A stretch of 5,776 nucleotides of DNA from Chitinivibrionales bacterium (GTDB taxonomy: Bacteria; Fibrobacterota; Chitinivibrionia; Chitinivibrionales; WJKA01), in contig WJKA01000460.1 of NCBI GenBank assembly GCA_014729375.1, positions 1-5,776 on the forward strand, written 5' to 3'. A program made the position numbers and the translations under genes. This document shows, piece after piece, positions 1 through 5,776 of this stretch. Under the pieces are notes generated by a model. The model was not told the origin of the DNA, did not search any database, and saw only the letters and a list, made by a program, of their open reading frames with translations. Every line of letters begins with the position of its first letter. Positions within the stretch are counted from its first letter, which is position 1.

Positions 1-333
1 CCTCTCGGCCAGGGCGATGACCTCGTCCTGGGAGAGCTGTTTATCCGGTGTAAACTCGACCTCCAGCCCGGCCGGGGTCCTGATCTTGACCACGCGGTCC
101 TCGCCGCGCAGCGTCCAGGCATGCAAGAACTCGACCAGCTTGGGCAGGAAAGCGGGTACAGCACCCAGCGCCAGCGCGCCCCAGGTGAAGGCAGCGCCTT
201 TGGCACCCTCCTCCGTCGCTGATTCGGTGGGTCGTTCTACGGCTCCAGCTCCCGCATCGCGCAGGTCGTGCATCAAGCGTCGGGTGAGCTCGTCCAAGCG
301 TTCGGCGTCGGCGCCTTGCTCAACGATGGTCAT
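1..333 (-). CDS. EACC1-like small membrane-associated protein (3' end cut by window edge)
   Basis: 111 codons are open from ATG at 333-331 to the left edge, with no stop reached. An in-frame TAG at 342-340 makes this the first possible ATG, and a weak AGG (341-339) sits 5 bases upstream of it. Residues 1-30 look like a charged alpha/beta or helical part (LDELTRRLMHDL). Residues 31-46 form an Ala/Glu/Thr-rich linker. Residues 47-72 are hydrophobic with Trp, Pro and Gly (ALALGAVPAFLPKLVEFL), consistent with one membrane segment. Residues 79-95 form a beta-rich hairpin-like part (DRVVKIRTPAGLEVEF), and 97-111 are helical (LSQDEVIALAER). This order matches EACC1, a protein of roughly 110-130 residues found beside caspase-like, trypsin-like and other effectors in predicted NTP-dependent conflict systems. 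Its biochemical role is not established; coupling an effector to the membrane or to a sensor is inference. Probably only a few C-terminal residues are missing. The reading frame is secure; the family call comes from pattern recognition, not a search. The alternative is an unrelated one-pass membrane protein. Confidence 0.72.
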   Translation of the reverse strand, partial: MTIVEQGADAERLDELTRRLMHDLRDAGAGAVERPTESATEEGAKGAAFTWGALALGAVPAFLPKLVEFLHAWTLRGEDRVVKIRTPAGLEVEFTPDKQLSQDEVIALAER

Positions 334-340
334 TAGGACC

Positions 341-386
341 TATTTCTAATTGTCGCCGATGGGTATGTCTAATTGTCGTTGAACAA
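341..386. repeat. Two tandem copies of a 23-base unit upstream of the EACC1-like start
   Basis: Unit 1 (341-363) and unit 2 (364-386) agree at 16 of 23 positions. The first 15 bases agree at 14 of 15, with an exact 11-base core TCTAATTGTCG at 345-355 and 368-378. Read on the minus strand, the core is CGACAATTAGA, and the nearer copy ends 11 bases before the ATG. The spacing is about two helical turns, so two protein molecules could bind on nearly the same face. Possible roles are an operator for the EACC1-like gene or the binding-site array at the end of an insertion sequence, several families of which carry repeated transposase sites near their tips. No matching inverted copy or transposase is visible in the window. 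Confidence 0.6.
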
Positions 387-500
387 GCGTGGCTGAGCAA
401 TATGAATGGCAACAGTTTTGGGGAAAATGAAGACGCAAGCCAGACTATTATCAACCAATGCAGTCGCTGTTACTAGAACAGTCACTCGGGTTACTGAGGT

Positions 501-529
501 CCTAGGCCAAGTTGGCACCGGTGGCTAGG
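501..529. repeat. Imperfect inverted repeat in the intergenic region
   Basis: CCTAG-G-CC at 501-508 can pair with GGCTAGG at 523-529. This gives a 7-base-pair stem with one bulged G and a 14-base loop. The loop side contains a palindromic CACCGGTG and a further short palindrome, GCCAAGTTGGC (506-516). There is no T-run after it on either strand, so it is not a standard intrinsic terminator. It lies about 140 bases downstream of the kinase stop and could contribute to transcript-end structure, but it may be chance. Confidence 0.25.
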
Positions 530-667
530 TGCGACCGTTGGACAGAAATTGCTGCAACCAGTAGAGGTCAAAGGAGAATTGAGGTAACGGTAGTGCCCAA
601 TCAAGTTGCGGACGAGCTGTGTCAAGCTCCAAATTGGACAGTGAGGCGATAGACACGCGACGATGAA

Positions 668-3600
668 TCAGCCGGTAGAATCGGCGTCCTCTTCCCGGTG
701 GGGATCGTCCTGCCTGAAGACCGGCAGCGTGACGGCAAACGTGCTACCTTCTCCCACCTCGCTTTCCACGCGGACCTCCCCGCCGTAGGCCTCGACGATC
801 TCCTTGACCAGAGCCAAGCCCAATCCCGTCCCGGGATACCGGCGCTTGGTCGAACCATCCACCTGGTAGAAGCGCTCGAAGATCCGATCCTGCTGATCGG
901 GGGGGATGCCGATTCCGGTGTCGCTCACCTCCAGCAGAACCTGGTCTTTCAGTAGCTGCTTCACACTCACGGAGATCGTCCCCTGGGGTGGCGTGAACTT
1001 GATGGCGTTTTCGATCAGGTTGTCCAGCACTCTTCTCAGATGAGTGGGCGCTCCGCGCACAGGAGGCAGGTCCGAGGCGATCTCCGTCTCCAGCGTCAGC
1101 TCGACGGCAGCGGCCGATATCTGGAAGTCCGCCACAGCAGCACGGGCCAGCTCATCCAGCGGCACCGGCTCCGGTTCGGGCGGACTGATCTCCGCCCCGA
1201 GAATCAATGTGACATCCTGCACCAGGGCGCTCAGCATCCGTGCCCGCCGGGCAATGATGGTCACCGGTTCTTCCTGCATCGGATCGAGGGCGCCCAGTTC
1301 TCCCATATCCAGCATATCGGCATATCCTCGAATCAAGGCCAGCGGCGAGCGTAGCTCGTGGGAGACGTTCTGGATGAACTCGTTCTTCAGTCGGTCCAGC
1401 TCTCGCAGTTGGACCAGGGCCCCCCGAAGCTCATCGGCCTGGCGGCGCACCTCCTGGTAAAGCCGGGCGTTCTCAATGGCGACGGCGGCCTGGGCGGCGA
1501 AGGCCTCGGCCAGCTGGGCGTGCTCTCCAGTGTAGAATCCCGGCTCCCGCTTGTCCAAGGCGATCATCCCGATCAGCCGATCCGCGACGAGCATCGGCAC
1601 CCCCAGCCAGGAACGAACGCTGGCTTGAGCGTGCGGATCAGAATGGAACCCCTCGTAGGCTGCCGGTGCGTCTTCCACGATGAAGTGCGCTTGCGTGCGA
1701 ACTACCTCTCGATTGGGATTGTCCTCGCGGCTCGGGTCAAAGGTGACGCCCAATAACTCTTCCAGGTTGGGAAACCTGCGCCCGCCGACGATCTCCAGCA
1801 GCCCATCCCGGAATAACTGGACCGAGGCTGTGTCATATGGCACCACCTCCTGCAGCTGGGCCAGGATGTGTTCGATCACCTCATCGTGCTCCAGAGCGGT
1901 GGTCATCGCAAGTGCTGCCTCGCGCAGCGTCTCCTGCTCCAGCGCTCGCCGCTGTGTCTCCTCGAAGAGCTGGGCGTTCCGAATCGCTATCGCTGCCTGA
2001 TTGGCGAACAGTCCAGCCAACCATACGTCCTGTGCATCGAATTCCCTCGGCCCGGCGATTTCGTCGAACCCAAGCGTGCCGATGATCTGCTCACCGCGTC
2101 GCAGGGGAACCCCCAGGCAAGCCGTCAGGTCTTCATCCTCCCACCCCGCTGACGTCCCCTCTAGATCACTGTAGTCATCCACCGTCAGTGGTTCACCGGC
2201 CTGCAGTACGCGGCCTGCGATCCCCTCTCCCGGCGCGATATACGTGCCGGTGTGATCCTCCTTGTACCCGTGGCTCACGACCTGCTTCAGATGTCCCGTC
2301 TCCTCGTCCACAAGATAGAGGCTTCCTCCCCCGACGTCTAGCAGCTGGCAGCCCCGCTCGACGATATGGTGTAAGAGCTCGCTCAAGTCTAGCTGGGAGG
2401 ACATGCTCAGGGCGATCTCCCGCAACGCCTCCAGCTGCGCTGTTCGCTCTCGCAGTCTCTGCTCCATCCGCTGGCGTTCCGTGACGTCGCGCGAGATGCC
2501 TCGGAAGCCGACGGGGACGCCCTCGGAGTCCCGAACGAGGGAGATCGATACCTCGATCACTCTTCTGTTCCCGCCCTTTTGGATCACCTCCCAGTCAAAC
2601 GCCTGGGTCGGCTCGCCCGTCCGGTAGACGGAGTTGAACGCCTGATAGACGTCTCGGGCTGTCTCATCGTCTATGTATTCCCGATAGTTCATGCCCTTCA
2701 ACTCATCTGCCGGGTAGCCGAGAATCTCTCGCATCGCAGGGTTGAAGAACTGCATATTCCCAGCGATATCGACCTCGTAGTACCCATCCTCGATCGTCTC
2801 CAGAATCGACCGATACCGTTCCTCGCTTTCTCGCAGCGCCCTATCCACTCGCTTGCGTTGGGTGACGTTTCTCACAACGGCGACCGAGCCAGCAAATTCA
2901 CCGTCCACCATCCGCGGCGACAGCTTTGCGGAGAACCATAGCTTCTCCTCCCCGATCTCAAGGCAGTACTCATATTCCGCTGGCGCACCCTCCTCGTTCC
3001 GCTCGAACGCCGCAACGAAGCGTTCATTCACGGGGGGAGGCATGACGTCTACGTGCCGCTCGCCTAGAAACTCTTCCGGTGGCAGGTACAGACTGCTAGC
3101 ATTGGGCGTTTGGAAGAAGGTGAAGCGTCCCTCGCCATCGAAGGCGAAGACGTGATCCGTCATAGAGGAGAGGATGCCTCTCAACTGGCTCTTGGATTCC
3201 TGTAGTGTCTCCTCGGTCCGTTTAAGCTGGGTGATATCAGTGTAGGCGGCTACCGCCCCCACCAGCTCGCCCTCAATCTGGATCGGCGCACTGCCCACGA
3301 TCACATTCACCGACGTGCCATTCTTCCGGTAGCGAACCGTCTCAGTGGGAGGAACTGGCTGTCCGGCAAACGCCTGCTGGGTAAACTTCATCGCCTGTTC
3401 AAGCATGTCGCGGTCAGGCCCCGCCACCAGCTGATCGAGCTTCTGTCCCACAACCTCTTCACGCAGATATCCGAACAGTCTCTCCGCGCCTCGATTCCAC
3501 TCCAGGATCCGGTGCTCGGCGTCCATGGTCACGATGGCATCCGGGGCGGCGGCGAGCAGGCCCTCCAGGTAGTGTTGCCGCTCCTCGAGCGCCCGCTCCA

Positions 3601-5776
3601 GTTGCTTCCGCTCGGTGATGTCGGTGAAGACGGAGAGCACACCGATGAAGCGCTCCCCTTCGAACAGCGGCTGGGCGCTGACGATGACGGGGATCTCACG
3701 CCCCCCCTTCGTCAGGAGCGTCGTCTCGTAGCGGCTGGCGATGCCCTGGGGCCGCTTGGCGGACTCCTGGGCCACTTTGGCCTCCTGTTCAGCGGGGACG
3801 AGGGCCCGCCAACTCTGCCCCTCCAGCTCCTCGAACGTGTACCCCAGCAACTCCACCGTATTGGGGTTGACGAACGTGATCCGTTCCTCGGCGTCCTCCA
3901 CGACGATGCCCTCGGCCATGCCCTGGACAATCTCCTGGTTGAAGCGCTGGAGCCGCTGTGTCTCCTCGAACAGCCGGGCGTTATCCACGGCCACTGCCAG
4001 CTGATTGGCCAACACCTCCAGTGCCTCCAGGTCCGCGGCGTCGAAGGCGTCAGGCTCTATGGACTGCATGTCCATTACGCCCAGCACCCGATCGCCACGC
4101 TTCAGGGGCATGGCCAGCTCCGAGCGAGTGTGCGGCAATCCCTCCCAGGCTCTGTAACGCGGATCCTGTTCGACGTCCGGTGCCAATACGGGCTCACCGG
4201 TCTGAGCTACGTGGCCGATGATGCCCTCATCCAGAGGTCGCCGGTACCCCGCGGGCGGTCCGCCGTCCTCATACCCTCCCCGACCGGCAGCGAAGACCAG
4301 GCCGTCGCCCTCCCGGAGGAAGAGGTTGGCGTTGTAACTGCCGGTAATCTCCTGCAGGAAATCCACTACCTGCAACGCGAGCTCATCCAAGTCAAGCAGG
4401 GCCGACATCTGGCGAGCCGAGCGAGCGATGGCCTTCAGTTTCGTCGTCAGCTCCTGGGCTTGTTCGAGCAACTCGGCCTTGTGCCAGGCGGCGGCCACCT
4501 CGTGAGCGAAGGCCGTGATCGTCGGGACGTCCTCCGCGGTCAGCTCGTCCGATTGGACGGCCAGGATGCCGATCACCTCGTCCTCCACGATCAGGGGAGC
4601 GTCGATAGCCTGCCGGATGCCCACGATCTTCACGATCTGGGGAGCGAACCGCTTGATCGGCCGCGGGAGCAACTGGCGGACGAGCTCGGCGGTGTTCTCC
4701 ACGAAGACAGTTTTCTTCTCCCGGACTACCTGGCTGTAGACATCCGCCCGGTCGACGGGTATGGAGAAACCCTCGCGCTTCACGCCCACCAGACGTTCGG
4801 CAGCCCGGATGGCTGCCGAGTCGTAGGTCAGATAGGCGGGGAACAGGTTCGTTCGGTCTTCGTCGGTCAGGTAGAGGGCAGACGAGATCCCTATCCCCTC
4901 AAGCTCTTCCGACGCCTTGGCGAACACCTCCTCCGGCGTGAACGCCTCCTTCGTGGCCAGCGCCGCCCGGTTCAACGCCTCCAGCAATCGCTCGGTCCGT
5001 TTCCGGCTGGTGATGTCCCTCAGAATGAGCTGCAGGCCGACAATCCTGGATCCCCGCTTCATCTGGGCGATGTGGGCCTCGCCCCATCGTGTCGCCCCAT
5101 CTTTGTGAACCCAGATGAACTCGACCGGCTCGATCGACTTTCCCCGTAACGCTGTGAGGGCCAGCCTGATGTAGTTTGGGATATCCTTGAGCCGCAGCGT
5201 GGGCAACCTGGAGATATGGATGCCTACGATCTCCTCTCTGGAATACCCTGTCAGCTCCAGGAGCGCCGAGTTGCACGAGGTCACCACACCCTTCAGATTC
5301 ATCGTCAGGATGCCGTCGGGAGCGAGCTCGACGATGTTCCGGTATCGCTCCTCGCTTTCGTGCAGCGCTTCCTCCGCCCTCTTGCGGGCCGTGATGTCGA
5401 TGGCGACCTGCAATCGGACCAGGCGACCGTCCACCCACTCGATGGCTCGATCGTAGTTGATGTACCACCTACCGGTAAGCGGGTTCTCCCCCTCCCAGAC
5501 CACGACGCCCGCCGGGTTCCCCTCCTGGTCGAGCAGTTGGTCGCTCGTACAATGGGGGCAAGGGTCCGATCGCCCGCGGAAGACCTGCCAGCAGATCTCG
5601 CCGACTAGACCCTCACCGAAGCTGGCGCGCATGTGCTGATTCACGAACAGCACTTCGTAGGTCTCCATATCGGCGACGTAGATGTCGGCATCGATGCTGT
5701 CCAGCACCGTGAGGAGCCGTTCGTGTGACGCGCGCAGTGCCTCCTCCGCCTGCTTGCGATCGGTGATATCCTGGAA
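668..5776 (-). CDS. Giant multi-sensor PAS/GAF histidine kinase (5' end cut by window edge)
   Basis: A cytoplasmic sensor kinase of a two-component system: it autophosphorylates on His and passes the phosphate to an unseen response regulator. The frame is open from the right edge to TGA at 670-668, giving 1702 residues, numbered here from the first visible codon. Order: tail of a PAS (1-21, QDITDRKQAEEAL linker); PAS1 22-129; PAS2 145-256; GAF1 268-435; GAF2 447-603; PAS3 611-720; PAS4 735-849; PAS5 864-972; PAS6 988-1099; GAF3 1118-1272; GAF4 1285-1441; HisKA 1460-1528; HATPase_c 1575-1687; acidic tail. The H-box is NVSHELRSP with phospho-acceptor His1473 (codon 1360-1358). ATPase boxes are intact: N-box around Asn1590, DTGIGIP 1619-1625, FERFYQ 1633-1638, GTGLGLAL 1649-1656. 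Ser replaces the usual Thr/Asn four residues after the His, which is common but bears on phosphatase activity. No membrane segment or receiver domain is visible. The first in-frame start-type codon (GTG 5707) falls inside the PAS linker, so the true start is upstream. Ligands cannot be predicted from sequence alone. The domain calls are firm; boundaries are approximate. Confidence 0.97.
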   Translation of the reverse strand, partial: FQDITDRKQAEEALRASHERLLTVLDSIDADIYVADMETYEVLFVNQHMRASFGEGLVGEICWQVFRGRSDPCPHCTSDQLLDQEGNPAGVVVWEGENPLTGRWYINYDRAIEWVDGRLVRLQVAIDITARKRAEEALHESEERYRNIVELAPDGILTMNLKGVVTSCNSALLELTGYSREEIVGIHISRLPTLRLKDIPNYIRLALTALRGKSIEPVEFIWVHKDGATRWGEAHIAQMKRGSRIVGLQLILRDITSRKRTERLLEALNRAALATKEAFTPEEVFAKASEELEGIGISSALYLTDEDRTNLFPAYLTYDSAAIRAAERLVGVKREGFSIPVDRADVYSQVVREKKTVFVENTAELVRQLLPRPIKRFAPQIVKIVGIRQAIDAPLIVEDEVIGILAVQSDELTAEDVPTITAFAHEVAAAWHKAELLEQAQELTTKLKAIARSARQMSALLDLDELALQVVDFLQEITGSYNANLFLREGDGLVFAAGRGGYEDGGPPAGYRRPLDEGIIGHVAQTGEPVLAPDVEQDPRYRAWEGLPHTRSELAMPLKRGDRVLGVMDMQSIEPDAFDAADLEALEVLANQLAVAVDNARLFEETQRLQRFNQEIVQGMAEGIVVEDAEERITFVNPNTVELLGYTFEELEGQSWRALVPAEQEAKVAQESAKRPQGIASRYETTLLTKGGREIPVIVSAQPLFEGERFIGVLSVFTDITERKQLERALEERQHYLEGLLAAAPDAIVTMDAEHRILEWNRGAERLFGYLREEVVGQKLDQLVAGPDRDMLEQAMKFTQQAFAGQPVPPTETVRYRKNGTSVNVIVGSAPIQIEGELVGAVAAYTDITQLKRTEETLQESKSQLRGILSSMTDHVFAFDGEGRFTFFQTPNASSLYLPPEEFLGERHVDVMPPPVNERFVAAFERNEEGAPAEYEYCLEIGEEKLWFSAKLSPRMVDGEFAGSVAVVRNVTQRKRVDRALRESEERYRSILETIEDGYYEVDIAGNMQFFNPAMREILGYPADELKGMNYREYIDDETARDVYQAFNSVYRTGEPTQAFDWEVIQKGGNRRVIEVSISLVRDSEGVPVGFRGISRDVTERQRMEQRLRERTAQLEALREIALSMSSQLDLSELLHHIVERGCQLLDVGGGSLYLVDEETGHLKQVVSHGYKEDHTGTYIAPGEGIAGRVLQAGEPLTVDDYSDLEGTSAGWEDEDLTACLGVPLRRGEQIIGTLGFDEIAGPREFDAQDVWLAGLFANQAAIAIRNAQLFEETQRRALEQETLREAALAMTTALEHDEVIEHILAQLQEVVPYDTASVQLFRDGLLEIVGGRRFPNLEELLGVTFDPSREDNPNREVVRTQAHFIVEDAPAAYEGFHSDPHAQASVRSWLGVPMLVADRLIGMIALDKREPGFYTGEHAQLAEAFAAQAAVAIENARLYQEVRRQADELRGALVQLRELDRLKNEFIQNVSHELRSPLALIRGYADMLDMGELGALDPMQEEPVTIIARRARMLSALVQDVTLILGAEISPPEPEPVPLDELARAAVADFQISAAAVELTLETEIASDLPPVRGAPTHLRRVLDNLIENAIKFTPPQGTISVSVKQLLKDQVLLEVSDTGIGIPPDQQDRIFERFYQVDGSTKRRYPGTGLGLALVKEIVEAYGGEVRVESEVGEGSTFAVTLPVFRQDDPHREEDADSTG
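1950..1978. repeat. Intragenic direct repeat, copy 1 (end of GAF3)
   Basis: A 29-base stretch matches 3954-3982 at 27 positions. It encodes NAQLFEETQR, the signalling helix leaving GAF3. The near-identity extends through synonymous sites, which suggests shared origin of the GAF3 and GAF2 ends or conversion between them rather than protein-level constraint alone. Confidence 0.6.
3954..3982. repeat. Intragenic direct repeat, copy 2 (end of GAF2)
   Basis: Partner of 1950-1978, in the same orientation and 2004 bases away, with 2 mismatches in 29. It encodes NARLFEETQR, the helix leaving GAF2. Such repeats inside one gene are possible sites for deletion or duplication of sensor modules by homologous recombination. 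Confidence 0.6.

Larger units (their letters stand above)
334..667. other. 334-base intergenic region without a supported gene
   Basis: This separates the kinase stop codon from the start of the EACC1-like gene, and it is visibly more AT-rich than either gene. No tRNA, no riboswitch-like element and no strong rho-independent terminator is seen: the short hairpins present lack a T-run on either strand. It should carry the promoter of the EACC1-like gene on the minus strand, but I cannot assign a convincing -35/-10 pair. Its clearest structure is the 23-base tandem repeat at 341-386. Short open frames occur in it, but none has a ribosome binding site or a recognisable product. Confidence 0.7.

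Noticed and set aside
17..349. Plus-strand open frame of 110 codons at the left edge
   Set aside because: Its product is Ser/Ala/Arg-rich low-complexity sequence, and it is antisense to the better-supported EACC1-like frame.
402..476. Plus-strand 24-codon frame starting with ATG in the intergenic region
   Set aside because: It is very short, has no ribosome binding site, and its product has no signal peptide, toxin-like hydrophobic stretch or recognised motif.
467..481. Inverted repeat CTGTT-ACTAG-AACAG in the intergenic region
   Set aside because: A 5-base-pair stem with no T-run is expected by chance in a stretch this long.
620..625. Perfect TTGACA on the minus strand (possible -35 box)
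   Set aside because: The hexamer 17 bases downstream reads GATTGG, which is not a -10 box, and the site is almost 290 bases from the EACC1-like start.
614..629. Hairpin GAGCT/AGCTC after the kinase gene as a terminator
   Set aside because: The stem is only 5 base pairs and no T-run follows on the minus strand.
525..656. Minus-strand 43-codon frame starting with GTG, 11 bases after the kinase stop
   Set aside because: Its composition is fairly protein-like (LPLPQFSFDLYWLQQFL), so it might be a remnant of a lost gene. It has no ribosome binding site, no ATG and no recognised family, so I do not annotate it.
622..858. Minus-strand frame of 78 codons overlapping the end of the kinase gene
   Set aside because: It is out of frame with the conserved HATPase_c G2 region and Arg/Ser/Trp-rich, a typical shadow frame.
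3512..5149. Long plus-strand open frame (545 codons) opposite the kinase
   Set aside because: It lies fully antisense to well-defined PAS and GAF domains, has a Leu/Gly/Arg/His-rich composition with no recognisable motif, and such shadow frames are expected opposite GC-rich genes.
5705..5707. GTG as the start codon of the kinase
   Set aside because: The frame stays open to the window edge, and the codons before it encode the typical PAS linker QDITDRKQAEEAL, so translation must start further upstream.

Overview
The window comes from a GC-rich bacterial chromosome. Both real genes are on the minus strand, and both run off a window edge. A very large soluble PAS/GAF histidine kinase next to a small conflict-system-type membrane protein suits Chloroflexota (Anaerolineae-like) or another multicellular or filamentous lineage. 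That assignment is inferred from protein style only; no marker gene is present.

Layout, in order of transcription (right to left). (1) 5776-668: the 3' 5.1 kb of a giant multi-sensor histidine kinase. At least 1702 residues are visible: the tail of one PAS domain, six further PAS domains, four GAF domains, then HisKA and HATPase_c. The true N-terminus lies beyond the right edge. (2) 667-334: a 334-base intergenic stretch with no convincing gene or terminator. It holds two imperfect tandem copies of a 23-base unit just upstream of the next gene. (3) 333-1: the start and nearly all of a small protein with an N-terminal amphipathic part, one hydrophobic segment and a short beta-rich C-terminal part. 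It resembles EACC1 (effector-associated constant component 1), a small partner protein in predicted NTP-dependent conflict systems that pair it with protease or other effectors.

How they fit together: the kinase would integrate several cytoplasmic signals and phosphorylate a response regulator that is not in this window. The EACC1-like gene probably begins a separate transcription unit whose effector lies off the left edge. A functional link between the two genes rests only on shared strand and adjacency. The part most worth pursuing is the EACC1-like gene with its repeat-bearing leader; the kinase is large but built from familiar modules.
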